From positions 1-8,177 of the forward strand of contig JABJPQ010000205.1 in assembly GCA_018663815.1 (NCBI GenBank): a stretch of DNA of 8,177 nucleotides, written 5' to 3'. How positions within the stretch are numbered: position 1 is the first letter of the stretch; every line of letters starts with the position of its first letter. A model generated the notes under the pieces. It did no database searches, was not told where the DNA came from, and saw only the letters and a list, made by a program, of their open reading frames with translations. This DNA comes from Halobacteriovoraceae bacterium (lineage in GTDB: Bacteria > Bdellovibrionota > Bacteriovoracia > Bacteriovoracales > Bacteriovoracaceae). The translations under genes and the position numbers were made by a program. Of this stretch, positions 1-5,553 are shown one piece after another.

Positions 1-359
1 CTGGTAAAAATACTATCTGCACATCCCTTGTCATCAACAATGATTGCTGAACCAATTTTTTGTTGTGACATCTCAAAGGCCACATCACCAATGGAAGTTC
101 CACTTGGCACACAATATGGATTTTCAACCATTACGTCACTGGCCTTAAGATCAAAGTGTTGATTCAAACCTTTGAGTAATAAAAGATCACGACACGAGAT
201 CATTCCAATTGGTTTTCTACGTTCCAATACGGGTAGATGGCGAAAGCCTTTATCCTGCATCATATCAATCATTTGCTCTAATGACATATCTGTTGTTGCA
301 AAAGATATTATTGGACTTCCAAACTCATCAACTGCTATTTCTAAATGTTCATTTTTCAT
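1..359 (-). CDS. CBS-pair domain protein, C-terminus cut by the left edge
   Basis: The reading frame starts at the ATG at 359 and stays open to the window edge, giving about 119 residues with no stop. The visible protein looks like tandem CBS domains. The first covers about residues 22-65, with a hallmark FRHLPVLERRKPIGMIS stretch (39-55) followed by CRDLL. The second begins near residue 75, with ASDVMVENPYCVPSGTSIGD and then GSAIIVDDKG. CBS pairs usually bind adenosine nucleotides and act as regulatory modules. No catalytic partner domain is visible, so this may be a small stand-alone CBS protein, or more may lie beyond the edge. The start is supported by a GGAG Shine-Dalgarno seven bases upstream, and the upstream frame closes without another start codon. 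Family assignment is confident; the ligand and role are unknown. Confidence 0.85.
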   Translation of the reverse strand, partial: MKNEHLEIAVDEFGSPIISFATTDMSLEQMIDMMQDKGFRHLPVLERRKPIGMISCRDLLLLKGLNQHFDLKASDVMVENPYCVPSGTSIGDVAFEMSQQKIGSAIIVDDKGCADSIFT

Positions 360-381
360 TACGACTCCATTTATGTTTTTA

Positions 382-387
382 ACTATA
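382..387 (-). promoter_or_regulatory. -10 element for the CBS gene
   Basis: TATAGT on the minus strand (five of six to TATAAT) lies 22 bases upstream of the ATG at 359. That would give a leader of about 15 bases including the GGAG site. No convincing -35 sits at 16-18 bases, so this is a weak call. Confidence 0.35.
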
Positions 388-544
388 CTGTGCTATCATC
401 AACAAATGTCTGATAATAATCAATTTCTAACTTATTTTCTATCACTATCTCAATAATTTTTGAAAATTCACTTTTCTTAAAAACATGACATAAACTTAAC
501 ATTAACCTAGCAATAAAGAGAAAATTCCCATCTATACTTTATAC

Positions 545-671
545 AAGTTAAGCCAAAGAGGCTTTTAAGTAATATCTTGCTGGTTGCAAATTGGGTTTTC
601 CCCCTCCTCAGAATCCCTCAATTACATACATATTTCCATCCTTTTAGAAGCAACCAGTAGGATATTTTTTT
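545..671 (+). ncRNA. Candidate structured small RNA or leader with C-rich loop
   Basis: Bases 571-587 (AATATCTTGCTGGTTGC) pair with 650-666 over 17 positions: 15 Watson-Crick pairs plus two G-U pairs (577 with 660, 579 with 658). The two mismatches are wobble-compatible only in the + strand transcript, which points to an RNA and sets its strand. The 3' arm runs into seven Ts (665-671), as in an intrinsic terminator. Inside, 589-595 can pair with 617-623 (one G-U), holding a loop that contains TTTTCCCCCTCCTCA (596-610). A small 5' hairpin, AAGCC/GGCTT (550-554 with 560-564), precedes the stem. The 5' end is set only by a TATACT at 533-538 without a good -35. It could be a free sRNA or an attenuator-type leader of the LysM gene; a TTGACT just downstream favours a separate gene. 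No known RNA family is recognised. Confidence 0.5.
638..671 (+). terminator. T-run terminator with two alternative stems
   Basis: Seven Ts (665-671) follow stem sequence. The 3' arm can belong to the long 571-587/650-666 stem, or to a compact local hairpin in which ATCCT (638-642) pairs with AGGAT (659-663) around a 16-base loop. The two foldings exclude each other. The compact stem is only 5 bp, so termination strength is uncertain. Confidence 0.45.
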
Positions 672-677
672 ATGAAC

Positions 678-704
678 TTGACTAAAACTGTATCTCACTA
701 AAGT
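678..704 (+). promoter_or_regulatory. Possible promoter of the LysM lipoprotein gene
   Basis: TTGACT (678-683, five of six to the -35 consensus) is followed after 15 bases by TAAAGT (699-704). The short spacing and imperfect -10 weaken the call. Its position just after the T-run would let the LysM gene be transcribed independently of the upstream RNA. Confidence 0.3.
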
Positions 705-747
705 AAAAACATTTTTATCCGAGAAGTTAGATAGCTTGGAGATAACT

Positions 748-1374
748 ATGTTTACTAAATCATTACTTTTATTTATTGCTTTTTCACTCGTTGCTTGCTC
801 AAGTGGGCAAAGTACATCGGAGCAAGAAAAACAGGATGCCATGGAACTTGGAGACGAGAACCAATTTAGCACCGAAGATGGTGTCAATGAAGAACAGTAC
901 TCCAGTGATACTATAGAAGAGTTACCTGAAGAGCAAGCTCTAGAAGAACAAGCCAATGATGAAGTTGCTCAACAGGTTAATATTAATAGTAAAGATACGA
1001 TTACATACACTGTTAAAACTGGTGATACACTAATGCTAATCGCTTTTAAACTATACGGTAACTATAATAGGTGGAGAGAGATTAAGAACTTAAACCCAGA
1101 TGCTTCTTTTACAAACCTAAAAAAAGACCAACGACTAGCGGTCAATAAACCTCAACAGGGCTTTACGTGGCCACCTAATGGTGATTCATATCTCATAAAA
1201 AAACATGACACACTCCAAACAATTTCATCTGATATCTATAGTTCAACAAAGCGCTGGCATCATCTGTATCAACACAATAAGCAACTGATAAAAAACCCGG
1301 ATTTGATATTCTCAGGTTTTACCATCTATTATTTACCTGAAGAACAATTAAACAGGCTACCTGCCAGTAAATAA
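748..1374 (+). CDS. LysM-domain lipoprotein, two LysM repeats
   Basis: A 208-residue probable lipoprotein that binds peptidoglycan. The N-terminus is a lipoprotein signal peptide with lipobox LVAC, lipidated Cys at residue 17 and SSG after it, which argues for a position in the envelope, probably the outer membrane facing the periplasm. Residues about 25-75 form a strongly acidic Glu/Gln/Asp-rich linker. LysM 1 spans about 86-132, starting YTVKTGDTLMLIAFKLYG and including NPDASFTNLKKDQRLAV. LysM 2 spans about 147-197 and is more divergent (YLIKKHDTLQTISSDIYSS). LysM modules bind N-acetylglucosamine-containing glycans. There is no catalytic domain, so a tethering or structural role is inferred. 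The ATG at 748 is chosen over a TTG at 736 because GGAG (738-741) sits six bases before it and the signal peptide then starts normally. It converges on the receiver gene with only three bases between the stops. Confidence 0.87.
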   Translation: MFTKSLLLFIAFSLVACSSGQSTSEQEKQDAMELGDENQFSTEDGVNEEQYSSDTIEELPEEQALEEQANDEVAQQVNINSKDTITYTVKTGDTLMLIAFKLYGNYNRWREIKNLNPDASFTNLKKDQRLAVNKPQQGFTWPPNGDSYLIKKHDTLQTISSDIYSSTKRWHHLYQHNKQLIKNPDLIFSGFTIYYLPEEQLNRLPASK

Positions 1375-1377
1375 TAA

Positions 1378-1812
1378 TTACTTAGCAAACATACCTTTTA
1401 CTTTTGGAATTTTCTTACCAAGGAGAACGGCTTCAACAACTGCAACTAACTCCTCTTCAACAACAGGCTTGGTCATATAAGCAACGGCCCCTAAAGACTT
1501 TGTTATATCTATAATGTATTGATCTGCATCCGCACTTATAACCATCACTTTTATTGACTCGCTAAAAGGATCTTCTTTAATTTTAGAAATTAAATCCATT
1601 CCATCCAAGTCAGGCATATTAAGATCAGTAATAACCAAATCAAATGGTTCATCACTTAGCTGAGCTTCTGCAATTTGTTCCCATGCCTCAACACTTGATT
1701 CAGGATAGGAAAGGTTGGTAAACCCATGTTTTTTAAGTTTAGAGACAACGAGTATGCGAGAAAATTCGTTATCTTCAACTATTATAATTTTATGATTTAG
1801 TACTTCGCTCAT
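1378..1812 (-). CDS. Single-domain response regulator (CheY-like receiver)
   Basis: A 144-residue protein made almost entirely of one receiver domain. The canonical residues are present: acidic pair E13-D14 (IIVEDN), phospho-acceptor D63 in ITDLNMPDLDGM, switch S93 in VMVISADA, aromatic Y112, and K115 in the MTKPV motif. After about residue 130 there is only a short basic tail (GKKIPKVKGMFAK), so there is no DNA-binding or enzymatic output domain. Such stand-alone receivers pass a phosphoryl signal by protein-protein contact, as CheY does with the flagellar switch, or act in phosphorelays. No histidine kinase or chemotaxis gene is in the window, so the partner is unknown. The Shine-Dalgarno is poor: AAGGTG lies about 11 bases from the ATG. 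No earlier start is evident. Confidence 0.9.
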   Translation of the reverse strand: MSEVLNHKIIIVEDNEFSRILVVSKLKKHGFTNLSYPESSVEAWEQIAEAQLSDEPFDLVITDLNMPDLDGMDLISKIKEDPFSESIKVMVISADADQYIIDITKSLGAVAYMTKPVVEEELVAVVEAVLLGKKIPKVKGMFAK

Positions 1813-1834
1813 TTTTGATCTTTCACCTTGAGTT

Positions 1835-1862
1835 ATTCTACCTAGTTTTGATCTAATTTCAA
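1835..1862 (-). promoter_or_regulatory. Sigma-70-type promoter for the receiver gene
   Basis: On the minus strand TTGAAA (1857-1862, five of six) and TAGAAT (1835-1840, five of six) are separated by 16 bases. The predicted start is near 1828, giving a short leader before the ATG at 1812. It is one of the best two-box promoters in the window. Confidence 0.55.
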
Positions 1863-1912
1863 CCTTGCATATTACTCAATAATATCATTACAAAACAACC
1901 AAGTAAGGATAG

Positions 1913-1918
1913 TATAAA
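1913..1918 (+). promoter_or_regulatory. -10 element predicting a leaderless start for the DUF2452 gene
   Basis: TATAAA ends exactly six bases before the ATG at 1925, so transcription would begin at or next to the start codon. An AAGGA at 1905-1909 is 15 bases from this ATG, too far to be a normal Shine-Dalgarno. No good -35 is visible (weak TTACAA at 1888-1893, 19-base spacing). Confidence 0.35.
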
Positions 1919-1924
1919 TGAGTC

Positions 1925-2395
1925 ATGACAAAGAAAGATAAGCCCATAGCCATAAATGTTGACGAGATAGATATGGATCTCATGAAAGAAAGAACGACAG
2001 ACCTTCCAGGACTTATTGAGTACGCTCATTCTATTGGCGGTTTTTCTATTATCCCAACAGAAGAAGGAGAGATAAAAGGCCAGGCCATGAGTGCCATGAA
2101 AGAACAAACCGACATGCAAATGCATCAAATATATGAACAGATGCAATTACTTGCAAAGCAAGCAAATAAACTTAAAAAGCGCGCAGATATTTCAATTGAA
2201 ATCTATAACGCACATATGCGCTTTAAACCCGTTATGGGTAAAGTTTATTTTCTCTATGAAAAAAAAGATAACAATAAAGTTCTTTCCATGGTTTCACCTA
2301 ACGAGTGGGGAAACAGTATGCCTTTCGAAAAATTCATAGCAAAAGTAAAACTTCTGGCTGATCACACATGGGAGATACTAGAGGAAGACCTATAG
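1925..2395 (+). CDS. DUF2452 family protein of unknown function
   Basis: A 156-residue soluble protein with no signal peptide or membrane segment. From memory of the family it matches DUF2452. Family-like blocks are LPGLIEYAHSIGG (27-39), GEIKGQAMSAMKEQTDMQM (48-66), a long charged and Gln-rich helix with coiled-coil character (about 60-95), ISIEIYNAHMRFKP (89-102), and a C-terminal SPNEWG (124-129) and LLADHTWEIL (143-152). Length fits a complete family member. Function is not known to me; the helix followed by a compact alpha/beta part suggests a cytoplasmic binding protein, but that is a guess. The frame closes with TGA at 1919-1921, so 1925 is the earliest in-frame start. Its last six bases overlap the end of the convergent secreted-protein gene. 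Confidence 0.82.
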   Translation: MTKKDKPIAINVDEIDMDLMKERTTDLPGLIEYAHSIGGFSIIPTEEGEIKGQAMSAMKEQTDMQMHQIYEQMQLLAKQANKLKKRADISIEIYNAHMRFKPVMGKVYFLYEKKDNNKVLSMVSPNEWGNSMPFEKFIAKVKLLADHTWEILEEDL

Positions 2396-2914
2396 GATCT
2401 CAGACTTACTAGAACGTGAAATATCATAGCACTTCCACTCCAAGTTACCATTCTTTGTATTGATACATGCACAGCTTATCTTACCCTCAACAACTAAAGC
2501 TTCGCCGTTTTGATCAGCAGATGTACATGGACCAAAAGCTAATTCATTGATGCCATAAATTTCACCCATATAATATGCATCTGTGCAAAGTTGATCTATC
2601 ATAGGTGTATTAGCTTGTTTACTTACGACAGTCCCATTAAAGCAAAAGTATTCAGAATTACTCTTGTAATCACACTCCCTAATAATCTTACCGTTTAAAC
2701 TACAATTCTTATTTGTGCTCGCTTCTTTTTGTTTATTACAGTCAGGCTTAACAAAAGCATTTATATCAAAGTTATCTGGATCTCCAAAACATTGAAGTAT
2801 CGCATCAAGTTGAAGCTTTTCATCTGCTGTTTTGGCCATAGCCTCACAATTGAGTTCAGTGCCGTAAGTAGGTAAAATACAAAAAAGAATGAGAATAAAA
2901 AAAGAAATTTTCAT
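2390..2914 (-). CDS. Cysteine-rich secreted protein, unrecognised
   Basis: I do not recognise this 174-residue protein. It starts with a clear Sec signal peptide (MKISFFILILFCILPTYG, cleavage likely near residue 18) and lacks a lipobox at the right place, so it is probably periplasmic or secreted. The mature part holds eleven cysteines (23, 42, 59, 71, 81, 91, 110, 130, 148, 150, 162), including a CAC near the end. This density suggests a disulfide-stabilised fold or, less likely, metal binding. Short repeats such as CSLNGKIIRECDYKSNSEYFC and later GKISCACINTKNGNLEWKC hint at small beta-hairpin modules. No Shine-Dalgarno precedes the ATG, and an inverted repeat lies directly upstream. The stop overlaps the DUF2452 stop region by six bases. 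Confidence 0.75.
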   Translation of the reverse strand: MKISFFILILFCILPTYGTELNCEAMAKTADEKLQLDAILQCFGDPDNFDINAFVKPDCNKQKEASTNKNCSLNGKIIRECDYKSNSEYFCFNGTVVSKQANTPMIDQLCTDAYYMGEIYGINELAFGPCTSADQNGEALVVEGKISCACINTKNGNLEWKCYDISRSSKSEIL

Positions 2915-2916
2915 AT

Positions 2917-2934
2917 TTATTTATCGGTAAATAA
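2917..2934. repeat. Inverted repeat directly upstream of the cysteine-rich gene
   Basis: TTATTTA (2917-2923) and TAAATAA (2928-2934) are perfect 7-base arms around TCGG. The repeat ends three bases before the minus-strand ATG at 2914, exactly where a Shine-Dalgarno would be expected and is absent. It could be an operator, a start-site hairpin, or chance in AT-rich sequence. Confidence 0.4.
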
Positions 2935-2980
2935 GCGAGTAAGCTCAATCTATAGTAAGTGAATGGATATATTTTCTCTA

Positions 2981-3009
2981 TAGAAATCAATACCTGATTA
3001 ATTTATAAT
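2981..3009 (+). promoter_or_regulatory. Promoter with perfect -10, predicting a leaderless transcript
   Basis: A perfect TATAAT (3004-3009) is preceded at 17 bases by TAGAAA (2981-2986, four of six to TTGACA). The -10 ends six bases before the ATG at 3016, so the mRNA should begin at or within a base of the start codon. It would drive the barrel-EEP-ClsB run. Confidence 0.5.
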
Positions 3010-3015
3010 TATCTA

Positions 3016-3567
3016 ATGAAAACACTACTAATCGTCCTACTATTTTCCTCTACAATTATGGCCGCCGAGCTTAAGATTGAACCTGTTTATGGCGTTGAAA
3101 GAACCCAAAGACATTTCCCGGAACCCACAAGATATAAAACAGAAACCTTTATGGGTATAAGAGGCTTGTATGGTGTTCCTATCTTTAGCCTTGAGCTTGA
3201 GTTAAACCAGTCGCTTGGCAAAGAAGACTTTCCTGATGATAATTTAGAAATAACGTATAAAAGCCAAAAAGCATTACTTGGTTTTAGGTCCTATCCAATA
3301 AAATCTAGTATGTTAGGAATATTTTTTCGTTTTGGTGCACGTGCCTCCAAAAAAACGAGAGATATAACCGAAAATGGTGTTAGTCGAACGGAAGAGGATC
3401 CTCTAAACTTTGATCCTTATGCAGGGACAGGCTTAACTTTTATTTTAGGCAGCAATTTTGCTCTTAATGCTGGAGCAACTCTTGTTTATAACAAGAATGC
3501 TGAGACTTCTGAGAAATATGACACCCGCTACTCTTTTAGTTTTACAATTAAGGCCGGTTCAAAGTAA
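3016..3567 (+). CDS. Predicted outer-membrane beta-barrel protein
   Basis: A 183-residue exported protein. The signal peptide (MKTLLIVLLFSSTIMAA, cleavage about residue 17) is followed by alternating polar/hydrophobic segments typical of amphipathic beta-strands. Examples are KIEPVYGV, TETFMGIRGLYG, FSLELELNQSL, KALLGFRSY, MLGIFFRFGARAS, YAGTGLTFILG, FALNAGATLVYN and YSFSFTIKAG. Charged loops separate them. This suggests a small barrel of roughly eight strands, OmpW/OmpX-like in size. The end (IKAGSK) lacks the usual terminal aromatic residue, a caveat for BAM recognition. The specific family is not recognised. There is no Shine-Dalgarno; a TATAAT six bases upstream suggests a leaderless mRNA. 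The EEP gene follows after 12 bases, so the two are probably co-transcribed. Confidence 0.72.
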   Translation: MKTLLIVLLFSSTIMAAELKIEPVYGVERTQRHFPEPTRYKTETFMGIRGLYGVPIFSLELELNQSLGKEDFPDDNLEITYKSQKALLGFRSYPIKSSMLGIFFRFGARASKKTRDITENGVSRTEEDPLNFDPYAGTGLTFILGSNFALNAGATLVYNKNAETSEKYDTRYSFSFTIKAGSK

Positions 3568-3579
3568 TTTTGAAGTACC

Positions 3580-4320
3580 ATGAATCTAAAAATTTTTACA
3601 TATAATATCCATAAAGGATTTAACTGGAAAAATACCGAGTTAAACCTACAGCATATCAAACTAAACCTCGAATTAATTCAACCTGACATTGTCTTTTTAC
3701 AAGAGGTCGTTGGTGAAAATAAAGTTTTAGAAAAAAAGTTTGATAATTGGATCACAAACCAATTTGAATTTTTAGCCAAAGATTTATGGAACGATAGTGT
3801 CTACTCAAATCATGCTATCTATGATCATCGCCATCACGGAAATGTCATCCTCTCAAAGTACCCCATTTTAAATCATGATGTTCACGATATTTCACTTAAT
3901 AGATATGAACAACGTTCTATTATGCACGCAGAGATTAAGGTTGATAATGAAACCGTTCAGGCCTTTTGTACCCACCTAAACTTACTGCACAAAGATAGAG
4001 TAAAACAATATCAAAAAATCAAACACTATATTTATGAAAAATCACAAGAGCTAAATCATCCGATTATTTTAGCCGGTGACTTTAACGACTGGAATCAGCA
4101 AGCATCAAAATACCTCATGAACATTGAAGGTATACACGATGCATTTAAGATGAAGCACCTTGATTATGCCAAAACATTTCCTTCATTTTTTCCTTTTTTA
4201 AAGTTGGATCGCATATACACTAAGGGCTTTAAAATAAGAGAGGCAAAGGTTTTAAACAATAAAGATTGGCGCTTTATCTCGGATCACCTTCCCCTACTCA
4301 TTGAAATGAGCTCACTATGA
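3580..4320 (+). CDS. Endonuclease/exonuclease/phosphatase (EEP) family protein, YbhP-like context
   Basis: A 246-residue complete EEP-fold phosphoesterase. The family's catalytic blocks appear in order: YNIHKG (N9), metal-binding E42 in VFLQEV, HGNVILSKYPI (86-96), R112-S113, CTHLNL (H132), GDFNDW (166-171), LDRIY (D210) and the terminal SDHLPL (D235-H236). The superfamily hydrolyses phosphodiesters or phosphomonoesters in nucleic acids, phospholipids or inositides with a divalent metal. There is no signal peptide, so it is probably cytoplasmic or peripheral. The stop overlaps the start of a cardiolipin-synthase-like gene by ATGA. This is the partnership seen for E. coli ybhP and ybhO(clsB), favouring a role linked to phospholipids over DNA repair; that is inference. 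The Shine-Dalgarno is weak (GAAG four bases before ATG), consistent with coupling to the upstream gene. Confidence 0.85.
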   Translation: MNLKIFTYNIHKGFNWKNTELNLQHIKLNLELIQPDIVFLQEVVGENKVLEKKFDNWITNQFEFLAKDLWNDSVYSNHAIYDHRHHGNVILSKYPILNHDVHDISLNRYEQRSIMHAEIKVDNETVQAFCTHLNLLHKDRVKQYQKIKHYIYEKSQELNHPIILAGDFNDWNQQASKYLMNIEGIHDAFKMKHLDYAKTFPSFFPFLKLDRIYTKGFKIREAKVLNNKDWRFISDHLPLLIEMSSL

Positions 4321-5468
4321 ACTCACTAACAAATAAGAGTGATGTTACTTTACTCAAAAATGGAAAAAAATTCATCGAGCTACACCAAGAACTCATTGAT
4401 CAAGCCAAACATTTCATTCTACTTCACACCTATATTTTTAAAGATGATGAAGTGACTTCAATCATTATATCTTCCTTGGCCAATGCTGCAAAACGAGGTG
4501 TTCGAGTATTTATAATTTTAGACAGCTATGGATCACAAGATTTTTCCCTACAAAGTCAAAACTTCCTCACTAAAAATGGTGTGGAATTATCATTTTTTAA
4601 TAAAAATTTTATCTTTACCTCTTTGGGAAGGCGACTGCACCAAAAAGTTCTTATTATTGATAATATCAAATCAATAGTAGGTGGTATTAACTATGCCAAG
4701 GAATTTAATCTTCCTTCTCAAATAAACCCCTGGCTAGACTACTCTTGTCTAATTGAGGGTGAAGAGGTCCATCGAATCTTAAAGAAAGTTTACCCTCTCT
4801 ATCGAAAAGCATTTCAGTCTAAATTAAAAATGATTACACCATTCAAAGACCTCATTCACTACTCACAAAAAAGCATTATCATTAAAACAAACGAAAATAA
4901 CTGGATGGGATACAAACAGGAGATTTACAAAAGCTACTTAAGCGCTATTAAATCATCAAAAAGTGAGATTACGATCCTTGCCACATATTTTATTCCTGGA
5001 AAAAAACTTTTAAAATATTTAAGGCAGGCTAGCCAACGAGGCGTAAAAGTTAAATTAATTTTTGGGGCTTTTTCTGACCAAAAGATAGCCTCTCTTACTT
5101 CTAACTATTTTTATCAATGGTATCTTGAAAACCAAATTGAAATATATGAGTGGGATGAATCTATTATGCATGGAAAGTTAGCCCTTATCGACAGTCGCTG
5201 GGTTACAGTTGGTTCATATAATCATAATTTTCTTAGCCGATATGGGAACCTGGAATTAAATATTGAAGTTATTAACAATGATTTTGCCAATATTGTTCAG
5301 CAAGAATTTGAGCAAATTATTAATAACTCCAATCAAATAACTTGCTCAAATATTTCTGCGACAGTTGGAAATAAATTCATTATCAAAATGCTCTACTTCA
5401 CTGTCAATTTAATCACTTTTTTATCACTCTTATTCGTCTATCAAAGAAATGAAACAGATGATTCATAA
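4317..5468 (+). CDS. Cardiolipin synthase / phospholipase D family protein (ClsB-type)
   Basis: A 383-residue PLD-superfamily protein with two complete HKD motifs. The first has H108, K110 and D115 in LHQKVLIIDN, followed by VGGIN (121-125). The second has H285, K287 and D292 in MHGKLALIDS, followed by VGSYN (298-302) and the NLELNIEV block that resembles E. coli ClsB. Bacterial cardiolipin synthases of this type join phospholipid head groups by a transphosphatidylation through a phospho-histidine intermediate. There are no N-terminal membrane helices, unlike ClsA. One hydrophobic helix near the C-terminus (about 354-375, FIIKMLYFTVNLITFLSLLF) probably anchors it in the inner membrane with a short polar tail. 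It is slightly shorter than E. coli ClsB. Start and stop overlap with the EEP gene, so translation is probably coupled. A PLD-type phospholipase is the main alternative. Confidence 0.85.
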   Translation: MNSLTNKSDVTLLKNGKKFIELHQELIDQAKHFILLHTYIFKDDEVTSIIISSLANAAKRGVRVFIILDSYGSQDFSLQSQNFLTKNGVELSFFNKNFIFTSLGRRLHQKVLIIDNIKSIVGGINYAKEFNLPSQINPWLDYSCLIEGEEVHRILKKVYPLYRKAFQSKLKMITPFKDLIHYSQKSIIIKTNENNWMGYKQEIYKSYLSAIKSSKSEITILATYFIPGKKLLKYLRQASQRGVKVKLIFGAFSDQKIASLTSNYFYQWYLENQIEIYEWDESIMHGKLALIDSRWVTVGSYNHNFLSRYGNLELNIEVINNDFANIVQQEFEQIINNSNQITCSNISATVGNKFIIKMLYFTVNLITFLSLLFVYQRNETDDS

Positions 5469-5503
5469 TATTTACTCCATCAATCTTTATAACTTAAGAT
5501 CTA

Positions 5504-5512
5504 TGATATACT
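5504..5512 (+). promoter_or_regulatory. Extended -10 promoter for the SDR gene
   Basis: TGATATACT fits the extended -10 pattern TGnTATAAT with one mismatch. An extended -10 needs no strong -35, and none is seen. Transcription would start near 5519, leaving a leader of about 35 bases with the AAAGAG site. Confidence 0.45.
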
Positions 5513-5553
5513 AACACTCAACACCTTTTATATGGATCACCAAAGAGTTTTAT

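Larger units (their letters stand above)
360..747. other. Intergenic region between divergent genes, non-coding
   Basis: These 388 bases separate the divergent CBS and LysM genes. I see no convincing coding frame: the open frames crossing it have no Shine-Dalgarno, no recognisable protein character, and run antisense into the neighbouring genes. The left part (about 388-530) is plain AT-rich sequence in which I see nothing. The right part (about 533-671) has TATACT, a short hairpin, a long wobble-containing stem and a T-run, described separately as a candidate RNA. The last 70 bases carry the probable LysM promoter and Shine-Dalgarno. Confidence 0.6.

Noticed and set aside
172..456. A 94-codon + strand frame over the CBS gene.
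   Set aside because: Antisense to a well-supported CBS protein with a good ribosome site; the predicted peptide has no recognisable features.
550..566. AAGCC-AAAGA-GGCTT plus TTTT as a separate intrinsic terminator.
   Set aside because: Five base pairs, only four Ts, and no gene upstream on the + strand to terminate; more likely a 5' hairpin of the candidate RNA.
571..666. A 96-bp MITE-like element with 17-bp terminal inverted repeats.
   Set aside because: The flanks show no target-site duplication (left flank ends TAAGT, right flank is TTTTT), no second copy is in the window, and the mismatches are wobble-compatible on one strand, so an RNA stem explains it better.
545..671. 6S RNA, tmRNA or a c-di-GMP (GEMM) riboswitch.
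   Set aside because: Too short for 6S, no tRNA-like or tag features, and none of the conserved GEMM core sequence is present.
736..747. TTG at 736 as the start of the LysM gene.
   Set aside because: The ribosome site GGAG (738-741) would lie inside the coding region, and the extra MEIT residues would precede the signal peptide.
618..956. A 112-codon minus-strand frame across the LysM upstream region.
   Set aside because: Antisense to the lipoprotein signal peptide and acidic linker; Ser/Cys-rich composition is what reversed Glu/Gln-rich coding sequence yields, and there is no Shine-Dalgarno.
1366..1382. Hairpin AGTAA/TTACT as a bidirectional terminator between LysM and receiver genes.
   Set aside because: Only five AT-rich base pairs and no T-run on either strand; too weak to call.
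1859..2339. Two further frames (minus 1859-2146 and + 2133-2339) over the DUF2452 gene.
   Set aside because: Out-of-frame shadows of a recognised family protein; neither has a supporting ribosome site.
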